Shown: positions 1-7,863 of the stretch, piece by piece
Numbering within the stretch: the first letter of the stretch is position 1
Layout: each line of letters opens with the position of its first letter
Source: Zopfochytrium polystomum
Taxonomy: Eukaryota; Chytridiomycota; Chytridiomycetes; Chytridiales; Chytridiaceae
Direction: 5' to 3'
DNA length: 12,889 bases
NCBI GenBank assembly: GCA_025765615.1
Contig: JAIVFJ010000723.1
Location: forward strand, 1-12,889
The notes under the pieces: generated by a model
Seen by the model: only the letters and a program-made list of their open reading frames with translations
Told to the model about the DNA's origin: nothing
The model's database searches: none
Program-made: the position numbers and the translations under genes

Positions 1-16
1 GAGAGAGAGAGGAGAG
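1..16. repeat. GA microsatellite at the left edge
   Basis: A short alternating GA run opens the window and is probably the end of a longer tract outside it. No function is evident. Confidence 0.7.
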
Positions 17-148
17 ATTGTCCCAGTCGCCCGCGCCGCCCTTCACTTTGCCTTCTAAACGACATTGCAGGGAGAACGCGCGGCTGCTCATTCAAGAAAA
101 AAGAGCACACTTTCAATAGCAGGCGGACTGCGTAGTCTTGCTGTTATC

Positions 149-176
149 GTTGTTGTTGTTGTTGTTGTTGTTGTTG
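149..176. repeat. GTT trinucleotide microsatellite
   Basis: About nine perfect GTT units. In one plus frame this would read as a poly-valine run and on the other strand as poly-Asn or poly-Thr. Such frames are a by-product of the repeat and are not evidence for a gene. Confidence 0.9.
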
Positions 177-226
177 ATATAAAGGAAAAAGAGATGGAGA
201 AGATGAAAGGGCGGGAGGGGCAATGC

Positions 227-246
227 GTATGTGTGTGCGTGTGCAT
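227..246. repeat. Imperfect GT microsatellite
   Basis: A short GT-rich alternating tract interrupted by single substitutions. Together with the GA and GTT runs it makes the first 250 bases simple-sequence rich, as is common in fungal intergenic DNA. Confidence 0.6.
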
Positions 247-639
247 GCCCTCGCGAAGGCAGAGAAGAGAAATAGAAACGAAAGGCAGAAGAACAAGAAG
301 GCGAAGAGAGCACGCCCAATCTGCTTGTTTTACCCAATCACCGTCAAAGATCAAACCCCCTCCCCTCCATTCACATCTACTTCTTTGTGCCCGATTTCGG
401 CACGTCCACATTGGAAATAATGATTTGACAACGAATAAGAACTGCTCAGTTCCTTATTACCAATTTGAGCACTCGAAAGCCGCCAAAGAAGACACCAGCC
501 ATCGCGTAGCCTTCGTGGGATGGTTGCGGTCACGTTGACTGTGCTCACCTTGAAATCTCATTTTGATCGAAAATAATACTATAACGCTTGCTGGAAAGTT
601 TTGGGTGGACAAGGCGCTCCCATCCTCAAATTTGCTGAA

Positions 640-1060
640 CAGGATTTTCAAACCCTCAGAGCATGTAAGTTTTACTGAGCCGGCCAGGCCTGGCATACAG
701 AAGGAGATTTGTGCCGACTGGCAAGCTAACGCCGCAGGATTGCCTTTAGGCAAACAGAATCGACGGCGGTCAGAATAGCGCTGTGGTAGTCTGTGATCCA
801 GCCATACAATCGCAATCCATCCTTCACTGCAAAGTGTGAAGTCCTTTGGCAGGACCACAGGTATAATGGGGACTTTCGTGAAATGAGCACCCAGCAGCAA
901 TTGGATCGTAGCTTCAGATCATGATAGAGCTGCACGATCTGGATGCAGGCTGGAGAGTTCAGAGCAATTTTGGGCGGAAAGAGTGTGAAAGAGGCCCTCA
1001 TATGCTTCAACATGGATATCGGGGGCAAGGCAAGACGATACTCGCTGTGTTTGCGTCATT
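640..1060 (-). pseudogene. Possible decayed coding relic, TIR-like segment at best
   Basis: One minus-strand frame is open over roughly 457-1110 except for a single TGA at 919-921. Just after that stop it reads LLGAHFTKVPIIPVVLPKDF and then EGWIAIVWLDHRL. The 'kvPIIPVvLP ... GW' pattern resembles the middle of TIR domains (a strand followed by a Gly-Trp turn), but the usual upstream strand and the rest of the fold cannot be made out. Upstream of the stop the frame gives ordinary-looking protein (LFHTLSAQNCSELSSLHPDR) with no motif I recognise. The segment may be a pseudogene, an exon pair around a short intron, or chance. Confidence 0.2.
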
Positions 1061-2269
1061 TTCCTGCCCGTGGAACTGGGCGGCGGTTTGCAACAACCCC
1101 TCTTCAGCAACTCCCTTCCAAGATCTCCCCCTCCATTCCATCAGAAAATAATTTTGGATCTGCTGCTTCTTTGGACCTTCCGCCTTCTTTAGTCATAAGT
1201 CGCTCTGGGTCTCAATGCGGCTCATTCATGTCACCATCTTGTGGCCGCTTTTGGGTCGAAGTGTTGTCCCTCGCCTTCCTCACTATGTTAGCGTCCATGA
1301 CCCCGGCACTGCAAGGCGCCTCATCGCATGGCAGAGCTATTCACGGGGGCTAGTCAGGGGACCAATCTGTCGATGGACCATGCTCCGCTGCCCATTGACC
1401 TTTTCCCTGCCGCGACGCTCTACTCCTTCAGATATTACTACCTTACAACCAGTACTACTGAGAAAACACTGTCATCGCAGGCAGCGACGGTGATTTGGGT
1501 TAGTATCCAACGCGCAGTCTCAATATTCATCTTGGCCAACCGGAGCGAGATCGACGGCGGAAAGAAAAAATTTTGATTTTTCTCCGCGCCACCCTCTTCG
1601 ACGACATCCTCCCCACCGTGAAGGCCGCGTCCCACCCCGCCTTCCCCAGCCGCCAACCGGCCCGCAAAGCCCTCCACCAGATTCGAGGCCCTAAATCCAT
1701 CCGGACTTGTACGGTTGGAAAGCCGTCACCTACCCGGAAGACACACGACTCCCCTAACAGCCGATTCACTCGGACGCAGCAAAAACCAATAGGTTGGTGC
1801 ACCTTCCTTTTTCTTTGCCGCGCTTGCGGCGCATCGGCATGTGCAGAGGCCTCCTTCTGCGCGCAGCTTTATTTTCAAATAGGGGTGCCCCCAAAGCAAC
1901 GAAGAGAGCCCGTGCTCTTTTCGTGGCCAGGAGATCCGAGATGTGCAGGCAAAAAGATGGTATCAGCGCCCATCTTAGGGGGTGTCATACGGGACCTGTG
2001 GCGCTAGGTATCCTGGTGGCTCAGCCATAAGGCGCTGGGTGCCTACATACCGATGTAGCTCCAAGGCTGAGGGAGGTCGCGGGCCGAGGAAGATCACCCT
2101 GCTCTGCAGAGCGGTCATTTCTGGAATTTATTTCGTTTCATTTCTCTTATCCATCCTTTCTTGCGAGTAGTACTGCGCTTGGTGACAGGGGGGAGGGAGG
2201 CTGCACTCTACGCGGGTGGTGCGCGGGCGGAGATCCGATCGCAGCCGCTGCGGCCGGCCCTGCGACGCT
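1061..2269. other. Intergenic stretch with no recognisable gene
   Basis: Open frames here are short, and the longest plus-strand one begins at a TTG (1573), not an ATG. The segment 1575-1790 is C-rich on the plus strand and looks somewhat exon-like, but it lacks a start, a splice pattern I can trust, or any motif. The right part may hold the promoter and first untranslated exon of the SANT-domain gene that starts at 2475. Confidence 0.5.
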
Positions 2270-2322
2270 TACTAACCCAACCTAACCCCTCGCCTTGCAC
2301 CGTCTTTCTCTCTCTCCTCCAG
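2270..2322 (+). promoter_or_regulatory. Putative branch point and 3' splice site in the 5' leader
   Basis: TACTAAC, the ideal fungal branch-point sequence, lies at 2270-2276. It is followed by a C/T-rich tract (about 2299-2320, with an uninterrupted TC run) and an AG at 2321-2322. The branch A is 47 nt from the AG, a little long but within range. No convincing 5' splice site was identified upstream. The arrangement suggests that the gene starting at 2475 has an intron in its 5' untranslated region. It is inferred from motifs only. Confidence 0.4.
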
Positions 2323-2367
2323 TCCCAGGGACCAAACGGGGGAAGTTGATTGTTTGCCACGACAAAT

Positions 2368-2389
2368 CCAATGTGGGTTTCCTCATTGG
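2368..2389. promoter_or_regulatory. Inverted CCAAT boxes upstream of the SANT gene
   Basis: CCAATG at 2368-2373 and its reverse complement CATTGG at 2384-2389 lie about 90-105 bases before the ATG at 2475. Paired CCAAT boxes are plausible NF-Y (HAP complex) sites, but if the leader intron nearby is real they fall inside the transcript. They may be coincidental. Confidence 0.25.
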
Positions 2390-2474
2390 CTGGTTTGGAT
2401 GATGCTGACGAATAATTCTTCCGGCCTGCTCCCTCACTGACAAGTCCTCGAACTACTGCAACCCAATCAACTGA

Positions 2475-4955
2475 ATGGGCAAAGCAAAGCGCGCCGAAAG
2501 CCCGAAACGCCAGAACGGCGGCTCGAGCGGCCACGTAGAGGAAAACACCGCTTTCGACTCACAAGAGTTGGCGCCCGCGAAAGGCGCGGCAAGCGGTGAC
2601 TCTATCCCACGCCCACAGTCCACCGCACAGCCGGCCGTCGGCACGGCCGCGTTCTACAGAAAGTCGTTGGCAGATCTCACTGCGGTGACGCCAATTCCCA
2701 GAAAGAGAAGCGTCGCGACCGCCGAGAGCTCCAACGCGCCAACCAGCCGTGACCCGGCCCCGTCTACGGACGCGCAAATGGAAACCTCGTCGCCAATCGT
2801 GCCGGAAAACCACTCGTCTACCATCCCAGAACATGCATCTGCCGCTGGAGAGGCTGGTTCTCCTGTCGTGGCGAAGAAGGAGCCTCGAAATCGCCGCTAC
2901 CGTTGCGACGGCTTGCAGCTCGACAATCCATTCGGGAATCTGGTCTCTGAGATACCTCCCACGAACGCGCGATACGCGACGAGGCGACGCACGGCCGAGG
3001 CAGCTGCGGTCTCCACTGGAGGCCTGTCAATGCCTCCAGACGCCTCCTCTGCCCCAACGACACCGGTCGTCGCGAGCAAGCCTCTGACTGGCAAAGCACA
3101 AAAGGGGAAAACGGGGGCGAAAGCGGAAAAGTCGCGACGGACAGAGAAACCTGCAACCGTGGAGACGGAGAAACCTTCGAAGCCGGAAAAGCCGGTGAAG
3201 CGACCGCGGACGCGTGGTCCCAGTGTCGCAAGCGCGACTGAATCAGAAAGGGTGGCGAATGTTACCGAAGGGACTGAAATCGCGTCGACGGAGATCAAAG
3301 CTGAGCCACCCGCGGAGCCGAGCGCCGCTCAGGAAAAAGAAACGGCAACAGCAGAGCCGGACATCAGACACCTAGAAAGCGGGGCACCCGAGGCTCCTCC
3401 CGTCTCGCATAGTACCTCTGAACAACAGCACAAAGTCGATGCTATTGAGCTTTCGGATTCGGCAGTCCCGATTCCGACCGAGGACTCGCAAAGTACCAAC
3501 AAAGAGACAGCACCGCTCAACGCTGCTCTCGCGACGTTAGGAACGGAATCGGAAAAGGTTGGCGAAAAACCTCCAGTGCTAAAATCTTCCAATGGAGCTG
3601 GACCAGGAAGCGACAGCACCGAAGAGTCGCCAGCGGCGAGAACGAACACTCCGGAGCCCACGAAGGCAGCAACCAAGACGAGCCCTCCAATGAAGGCCAC
3701 TGCAGCCGTTGCACCCGTCAAGCCCACTGGCGGCCCCGGTCTACTTGCGAGAGCGACCCGGAGACGGCGCGGCGCAGACCAGCAGCTGGTTGCCGGCCTC
3801 AATATCACCCCGCCTCGGGCGTCTTCCGCCGCCGCCCCGCGACCGCCTCGCACCTTCCCTGGCCGCATCACGCGAAACCGCGTCCACGAAGGCGAGTCGA
3901 TCCTTGCGTTGGCCTTCGCGCGGACGTCGCAGAAGCTTTACTCGATCACCAAGATGGCCAGCCCCATACCAGATATCGTGACGGATGTGGCCTGGTTGCC
4001 TGCTTTGGAAGACCGATGTAAAAGCAGGTTTGACGTGCCCGATTGGGTTTTCTCGCCGCGGGGGAGAATCTGTCCCACTGGCAAGAACACGGTGATTCCG
4101 GCGAACGACGTGGTCGATCCACAGTTCAGCACGCTCAAAACGAATGCTCCGACGCTGCAGGACGGCGGCGAAAAGTACTCGGACCTGGGGCACCCGACTC
4201 CGCCAAGTGAGTCGTGCGATGTGCCACTTCCACCGGTCGCCACGCTGATGGAAGTGTCGACTGAAGTGATCCCCTCTGCCTCACCGACCCACCACGAAAT
4301 CGCAAAGCGATCCATCGAAGCCGTTCAATCCTCCGCTCCCTACCCGCCAGCCAAACGTCTCCGCTGGCGCTGGCTCGACCCAAACCCTCCCCTCGCCCCA
4401 CAGTACCCCGACCTCCACCGCTTCACCCACCCCCTCGATGAGACCCACACCTCCCACAGCCACCACCTCCCCATCGAACACACACTCCTCCCCGCCCCAG
4501 CCTGGCTCCCCCGCGAGCTCGACGACCTCGCAGCCGGCCTGGCCACGGTCGGCAAGAGCTTCACGCGGATCGCGCGGGACTTTGTGAGGACGCGGCCGAC
4601 GGCAGATTGCGTGGAGGCATACTATATGCGGAAACACGAGATGCGGAGGGTGGCGGGGTGGTTGCGGGTGAGGAGGAAGGGGCCGGTCGCGATGGCGGTC
4701 AGTAGGGCGGCGGTTGCCGCGGCGGCGGCGGCTGGTGGGGTTGATGAGTGGAAGGATGGTGGCGCGGGTGTGGAGACGAGGAGGACGAGGTTGCTGAAGA
4801 CTGTGCAGGCTGGAGGGATTGACAGTGATGGGACCGCACACGATGTTGGGTCAGTGCCAAAGGTCGATGAGGTGGCGCGAGTGGAGGCAGTCCGCGGAAC
4901 GGGTGCCGGCCGTGGGAGGCGTGGAAGGGGTGGGAAAGGAGTTGGGATGAAGTGA
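2475..4955 (+). CDS. SANT-domain nuclear protein, probable chromatin corepressor subunit
   Basis: An 826-residue frame without introns. The ATG is preceded directly by an in-frame TGA (2472-2474), so the start is secure unless a splice joins there. Residues 1-460 are low-complexity and charged, rich in Ala, Pro, Ser, Thr, Glu and Lys, with a KPEKPVKRPRTRGP stretch near 240 that could serve as a nuclear signal or AT-hook-like DNA contact. A less repetitive block spans about 460-590 (GRITRNRVHEGESILAL, DVPDWVF). A SANT domain occupies about 676-725: W677 opens helix 1, then GLATVGKSFTRIARDFVRTR and ADCVEAYYMRKHEMRRV. This matches the ELM2-SANT proteins MIER and MTA, where 'VRTRtv.eCV.fYY.wKk' is characteristic; those recruit histone deacetylases. 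I could not identify an ELM2 domain with certainty. The tail has poly-Ala (about 745-753) and a Gly/Arg-rich end (GRGRRGRGGKG). Partner and target genes are unknown. Confidence 0.85.
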   Translation: MGKAKRAESPKRQNGGSSGHVEENTAFDSQELAPAKGAASGDSIPRPQSTAQPAVGTAAFYRKSLADLTAVTPIPRKRSVATAESSNAPTSRDPAPSTDAQMETSSPIVPENHSSTIPEHASAAGEAGSPVVAKKEPRNRRYRCDGLQLDNPFGNLVSEIPPTNARYATRRRTAEAAAVSTGGLSMPPDASSAPTTPVVASKPLTGKAQKGKTGAKAEKSRRTEKPATVETEKPSKPEKPVKRPRTRGPSVASATESERVANVTEGTEIASTEIKAEPPAEPSAAQEKETATAEPDIRHLESGAPEAPPVSHSTSEQQHKVDAIELSDSAVPIPTEDSQSTNKETAPLNAALATLGTESEKVGEKPPVLKSSNGAGPGSDSTEESPAARTNTPEPTKAATKTSPPMKATAAVAPVKPTGGPGLLARATRRRRGADQQLVAGLNITPPRASSAAAPRPPRTFPGRITRNRVHEGESILALAFARTSQKLYSITKMASPIPDIVTDVAWLPALEDRCKSRFDVPDWVFSPRGRICPTGKNTVIPANDVVDPQFSTLKTNAPTLQDGGEKYSDLGHPTPPSESCDVPLPPVATLMEVSTEVIPSASPTHHEIAKRSIEAVQSSAPYPPAKRLRWRWLDPNPPLAPQYPDLHRFTHPLDETHTSHSHHLPIEHTLLPAPAWLPRELDDLAAGLATVGKSFTRIARDFVRTRPTADCVEAYYMRKHEMRRVAGWLRVRRKGPVAMAVSRAAVAAAAAAGGVDEWKDGGAGVETRRTRLLKTVQAGGIDSDGTAHDVGSVPKVDEVARVEAVRGTGAGRGRRGRGGKGVGMK

Positions 4956-5356
4956 TGCATTGCAGAAGGTGTTTACTATTCTGTTTCGAGTCAATATTTA
5001 TGTTGTCATCTTGGATTCAAGGTGCATGAAACCAACTCTCGGCAGCACTGACCCTATCGAAATAAGTCGGGAGGGTATTTTTTAGGCATGTGCCAGCAGA
5101 ACCCTGCGTGATGGAGCCAAGCAGTAAAACATCATGAAACTATCTGACTCCTGAGGACCGTTCACTTCATGACATAAGGGCAAGTCGTACATCGGACCAA
5201 ACTCCGAGTCAATACGAAATGATTCAGAAAGCGTCAATGAATAACCCAAGAAGTGAACAGGAGGTGTCACTTAACCGCGTAATTCAGTGGACCTCAATAA
5301 ACATCCAAGCCTGATTGTGAACAATATGGTGCAGTGACTCTGGATGCCCCGCTACC
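4956..5356. other. Convergent intergenic region with 3' UTRs
   Basis: The stretch lies between two genes that face each other and has no coding frame of note. A plus-strand AATAAA occurs at about 5296-5301, roughly 340 bases past the SANT gene stop, and could be its polyadenylation signal. No equivalent hexamer was seen on the minus strand just past the ankyrin-like gene. Confidence 0.45.
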
Positions 5357-6620
5357 TCAATTGAGTAACCTTACCCAATTTGCATAACCTCGCCTGTTTG
5401 CATCACCGTCATTTGAACCATCGCTGTCTGATGATGAACTGACACTCTCGGAACTGTTTGAGTCCTCCGCGGAAAAGCCAACACCGGTGTCTGACTCCTC
5501 GTAACTTGTTTCATCACCCTTGTGGCCGCTCTGCGATAAAGTCGTTGGCTGACTTTTGGTCAAGAATGAATGAATCCAGTTTTTCAAATCCCGGAGAACA
5601 TCCTTGTGATTCGGGCTGTTTTTTGAGGTGGTATTCTGCTCGTTGATGCTCAACTCCCTCCAGCACTGCACAATTGAAACATGCCCGGAGGCAAGGGCTG
5701 CCGCAACAGTTCCAGCATCGAAGCGAAGCTCAAGGCCGCTCCGGTTCCACCATTCCAGCACCTCCAACTGTCGATTTTCACACGCAAGGCGTAACGCCGC
5801 TGAAGAGTACCTTAGCTCCAACCCACTATCTTTCCACCACTGAAGAACTTCAGTCCTACCCCTCGAGGATGCGTGGTTGATGGCTCCAATAGTGTACTCC
5901 AGGTCGAGCCCACTGTCCTTCCACCATTGCAAAACACCCACGTGCCCGTTTGCACTCGCACTGTCCATTGCATCCTCTGAATAATACACGGACAAGTCGT
6001 CCTCGCCCTCTTTCCACCACGCCATTGCAAAACACCCACGTGCCCGTTTGCACTCGCCCTCTCCATTGCATCCTCTGAAACTCGCCCTCTTTCCACGACG
6101 CCAAAGCAGCCAAGTGACCAAAGTCCATGGACTCATTCGAGAACTTGAGATCCAGCCCACTGTCCTTCCACCACTGCAGAACAGCCACATGTCCGTTTGC
6201 GCTTGCTCGGTTTATGCAATCGTACGAGTAGCGGAGAGTAACTCCGCACTCCTTCAGCAGTTGCAGTACCGACGCGTGTCCGTTCTCTCTCGCTTTGTCC
6301 ACGTTGATCGCGACGCGCCGAAGGTTTTCCGCCGAAAGATTGTCTTTCCACCACTTCACGACTTCCGGTTGCCCGTTCGTTGCGGCTGCGGTGATGGCCC
6401 GATGGACATGAGACCCGAACGCAGGCCGGCCGATGACTGTTTCCCACCATTTCAATACGGGAAGGTGTCCGTGTCTACTGGCGCTAACGAGCGACCGCAC
6501 CGAACGCTTTATTCGCACTCCACTGGCTTTCCACCACTGCAACACCGCGACGTTCCCGTCCCGGCTCGCCACAATCAATCGCGTGTTGGGAATATCGCGG
6601 CTTTCAGTCTCAGCACTCAT
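5357..6620 (-). pseudogene. Ankyrin-like WWK-repeat protein gene, frame-broken
   Basis: Starting at an ATG at 6620 (MSAETESRDIPN), the protein consists of about ten tandem units of roughly 29 residues with the pattern 'A(S/N)GHxxVLQWWKDSGLxLxYS'. These read like ankyrin helix-turn-helix units with a conserved Trp pair, probably a protein-binding scaffold. The first frame runs to about 6110 and then shifts; a middle frame covers about 6025-6075; a third covers about 6020 to the stop at 5357. The breaks coincide with a local duplication. After the last unit (ASGHVSIVQCWREL) the third frame continues through a charged linker and an acidic Ser-rich tail (SSESVSSSSDSDGSNDGDAN) to the stop. No GT-AG intron restores the frame. 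The copia remnant begins only about 25-35 bases upstream of the ATG, so the native promoter has probably been displaced. Either a young pseudogene or an assembly error in the repeat. Confidence 0.75.
5924..6096. repeat. Imperfect direct duplication inside the ankyrin-like gene
   Basis: Copy A (5924-6017) and copy B (6022-6096) are near-identical. B lacks a 20-base block present in A, replaced by one base, and B also differs over a few positions near its middle. The spacing is 98 bases, not a multiple of three and not the 87 expected for a 29-residue unit. The offset plus the 19-base net loss explain both frame changes in the gene. Confidence 0.85.
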
Positions 6621-6651
6621 TCAGCGCCTCAAGGACCCTGGGACACTTGAC

Positions 6652-7236
6652 TGGGACAAGATATATGTCTGTATTCTGCTGATGGCGATGCCGAATACAC
6701 CTGGATGGCTGAATGCCCTCACAAACAACCTCCATTTCTTTGTTCCAGGCACCTACAGGCAAATGTCCGACGAGGTCACTGTTGGAGATGGAAAACTGTT
6801 CAAGATTGTTGCTGAGGGGAATGTTGTATTTGACTCAACAATTTTGTCTGGAAAAACAGTGGAAGTCACACTGCAGGGAGAACAAAACTACCCCAACATC
6901 ACGGCTAATCTAGTTTCCCACACACCTCTCACCCTTGCTGGCCTTGAGTTGCATGGGAAGGGGTTTCACATTGCCTATCGGACAAAGAATGCCAAAGTAC
7001 TTTTTGGGAAGCTTGTTGGACGAAATCTGGAGATGCAGATAACTGCTAGGAGGCATGCTACACCTTCAAAGTCAACAAGCAAGGTTCTGTTGACAGCAGA
7101 CATCCAACATCGGCAGGTGTGCCACTCATTGCATGATGCAGCAAAGCGGCTAGCTGGAATGGTGGATGGATTTAAGCCCATTGCACCAGAGTCGGACTTG
7201 CTATGCGATGTGTGTCAGCGTGCAAAGCTTACACGC
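6652..7236 (+). pseudogene. Copia protease remnant and GAG-pre-integrase zinc finger
   Basis: The frame reads HFFVPGTYRQMSDEVTVGDG then LFKIVAEGNVVF and LANLVSH-like text typical of the region after the aspartic protease active site in copia polyproteins. The Asp-Ser/Thr-Gly active site that should precede it is absent, and an adjacent frame (YSADGDAEYTWMAEC) holds what looks like the sequence before it, so a deletion or frameshift removed the catalytic site. The 3' end carries an HHCC zinc finger: QHRQVCHSLHDAAKRLAGM followed by CDVCQRAKLTR (H, H, CxxC), which begins the integrase. The frame is then cut by the gypsy insertion. The open frame extends left over the ankyrin-like gene only by chance. 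Confidence 0.75.
7232..7236. repeat. Target-site duplication, left copy (CACGC)
   Basis: CACGC directly precedes the first TGT of the left LTR and matches the five bases that follow the right LTR. A 5-bp duplication is typical of Ty3/gypsy integration. Confidence 0.93.
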
Positions 7237-7589
7237 TGTCAGGAACAGGGCAGGACAGGACAAGGCAGACAAGGAGCTGAGAGGAGTGATGATTGTATTG
7301 GAAACAATAATTCACTTGAGGGATGGGACAGGTCCCCCATCCCCCTTTTATACCTTTTGAGAGTCTTCCTTGTCAAGACTCAAAGAAAGTTCCAGAAAGA
7401 GCAATTAGTAATACAATGATACCAATGATACCAATGACAACAAGACAAGTCAGGAAAGCAAAGAAGGTTCCAGAAGGTTCCACAAGGTTCCATGAAGGAA
7501 TGTTCTAGAAGGTTCCAGAAGGTTCCAGAAGGTTCCATGAAGGAATGTTCTAGAAGGTTCCAGAGGTTTCCAGAGGGTGATTCATAACA
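7237..7589 (-). repeat. Left LTR (3' LTR of the gypsy element)
   Basis: A 353-bp copy identical to the right LTR except at 7276. Read on the minus strand it holds U3 with a heat-shock-element-like array, a TATA box (7346-7352) and a predicted start near 7317. Because it is the downstream LTR, its promoter would send transcripts leftward through the copia fragment toward the ankyrin-like gene. Confidence 0.97.
7462..7573. promoter_or_regulatory. Tandem heat-shock-element-like array in the left LTR
   Basis: Two full copies of a 45-bp unit (7462-7506, 7507-7551) and part of a third are made largely of the 10-bp motif GAAGGTTCCA. From 7498 to 7535 eight GAA/TTC pentamers alternate at exact 5-bp spacing, the pattern GAAnnTTCnnGAAnnTTC bound by heat shock factor trimers. 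Further shorter runs flank it. The array sits 110-220 bp upstream of the TATA box in the element's orientation, where an activator site belongs. Factor binding is inferred from the consensus. Confidence 0.65.
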
Positions 7590-7604
7590 TCATCTCCCCC
7601 TTTT
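7590..7604 (-). other. Polypurine tract overlapping the end of pol
   Basis: On the minus strand AAAAGGGGGAGATGA directly abuts the 3' LTR. Such tracts prime plus-strand DNA synthesis. Its last three bases are the TGA stop of the chromodomain frame, so primer and coding end are the same bases. Position and composition agree fully with the family. Confidence 0.85.
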
Positions 7605-7863
7605 AGGCCTCTTCTGCAACTTGGTGGGGTACCTGGTCTTGAACTCGAGCAGAAGGTCTTGGCAGTGAGTGAGGTTTGACTCAGGCTTCCCAGGTGTTGT
7701 CAGCATCTGAGTAACCTTTCCACTTAACAAGGAACTTGAGTGTCTTCCAAACCACTTGGCATCCAAGATTTGTTCAACCTCAAATTCCTCTTCACCTTCT
7801 ACCTCAACTGGAGGAGGAGGAGGAACAACTCTGCCTGGAATGGAATTGGCCACAAACTTCTCC
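7590..7863 (-). pseudogene. Integrase C-terminal chromodomain, frame-broken
   Basis: After a proline run ([15 protein letters not shown]) the frame reads FEVEQILDAKWFGR, the start of a chromodomain; its centre, LKFLVKWKGYSDADNTWE, is in the neighbouring frame, and the end (PESNLTHCQDLLLEFKTRYP) returns to the first. One base appears lost near 7740 and one gained near 7685, so the shifts compensate and 18 or so residues are misread. The aromatic residues that form the methyl-lysine cage are present in the underlying DNA. A third single-base change near 7863 separates this from the upstream integrase frame. Chromodomains of this class direct integration to histone-marked chromatin. The coding end coincides with the polypurine tract. 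Confidence 0.8.

Noticed and set aside
65..538. 157-residue plus-strand frame with a valine run
   Set aside because: The frame is carried by the GTT and GT microsatellites, and the rest has no domain-like composition.
1573..2007. 144-residue plus-strand frame
   Set aside because: It begins at TTG, which a fungal nuclear gene would not use, and contains no recognisable motif. The first ATG is close to its end.
2268..2288. Telomere-like CTAACCC units
   Set aside because: Only two imperfect units occur, and the first is better explained as a TACTAAC branch point.
4281..4841. 186-residue minus-strand frame, Pro/Arg-rich
   Set aside because: It is the mirror of the skewed C-rich and G-rich coding of the SANT gene on the plus strand.
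5980..6110. An intron that would repair the ankyrin-like gene
   Set aside because: The only GT-AG pair at the duplication (GTTTCAG to GGGCGAG) gives the wrong frame, and the donor does not match the fungal consensus.
6433..7419. 328-residue plus-strand frame spanning 6433-7419
   Set aside because: It fuses the antisense of the ankyrin-like gene, the copia remnant and the start of the gypsy LTR. Only the copia middle part is meaningful.
7462..7573. 45-bp repeats as a CRISPR-like array
   Set aside because: The units are directly tandem without unique spacers, lie in both LTRs and are explained as alternating GAA/TTC sites in a retroelement promoter.
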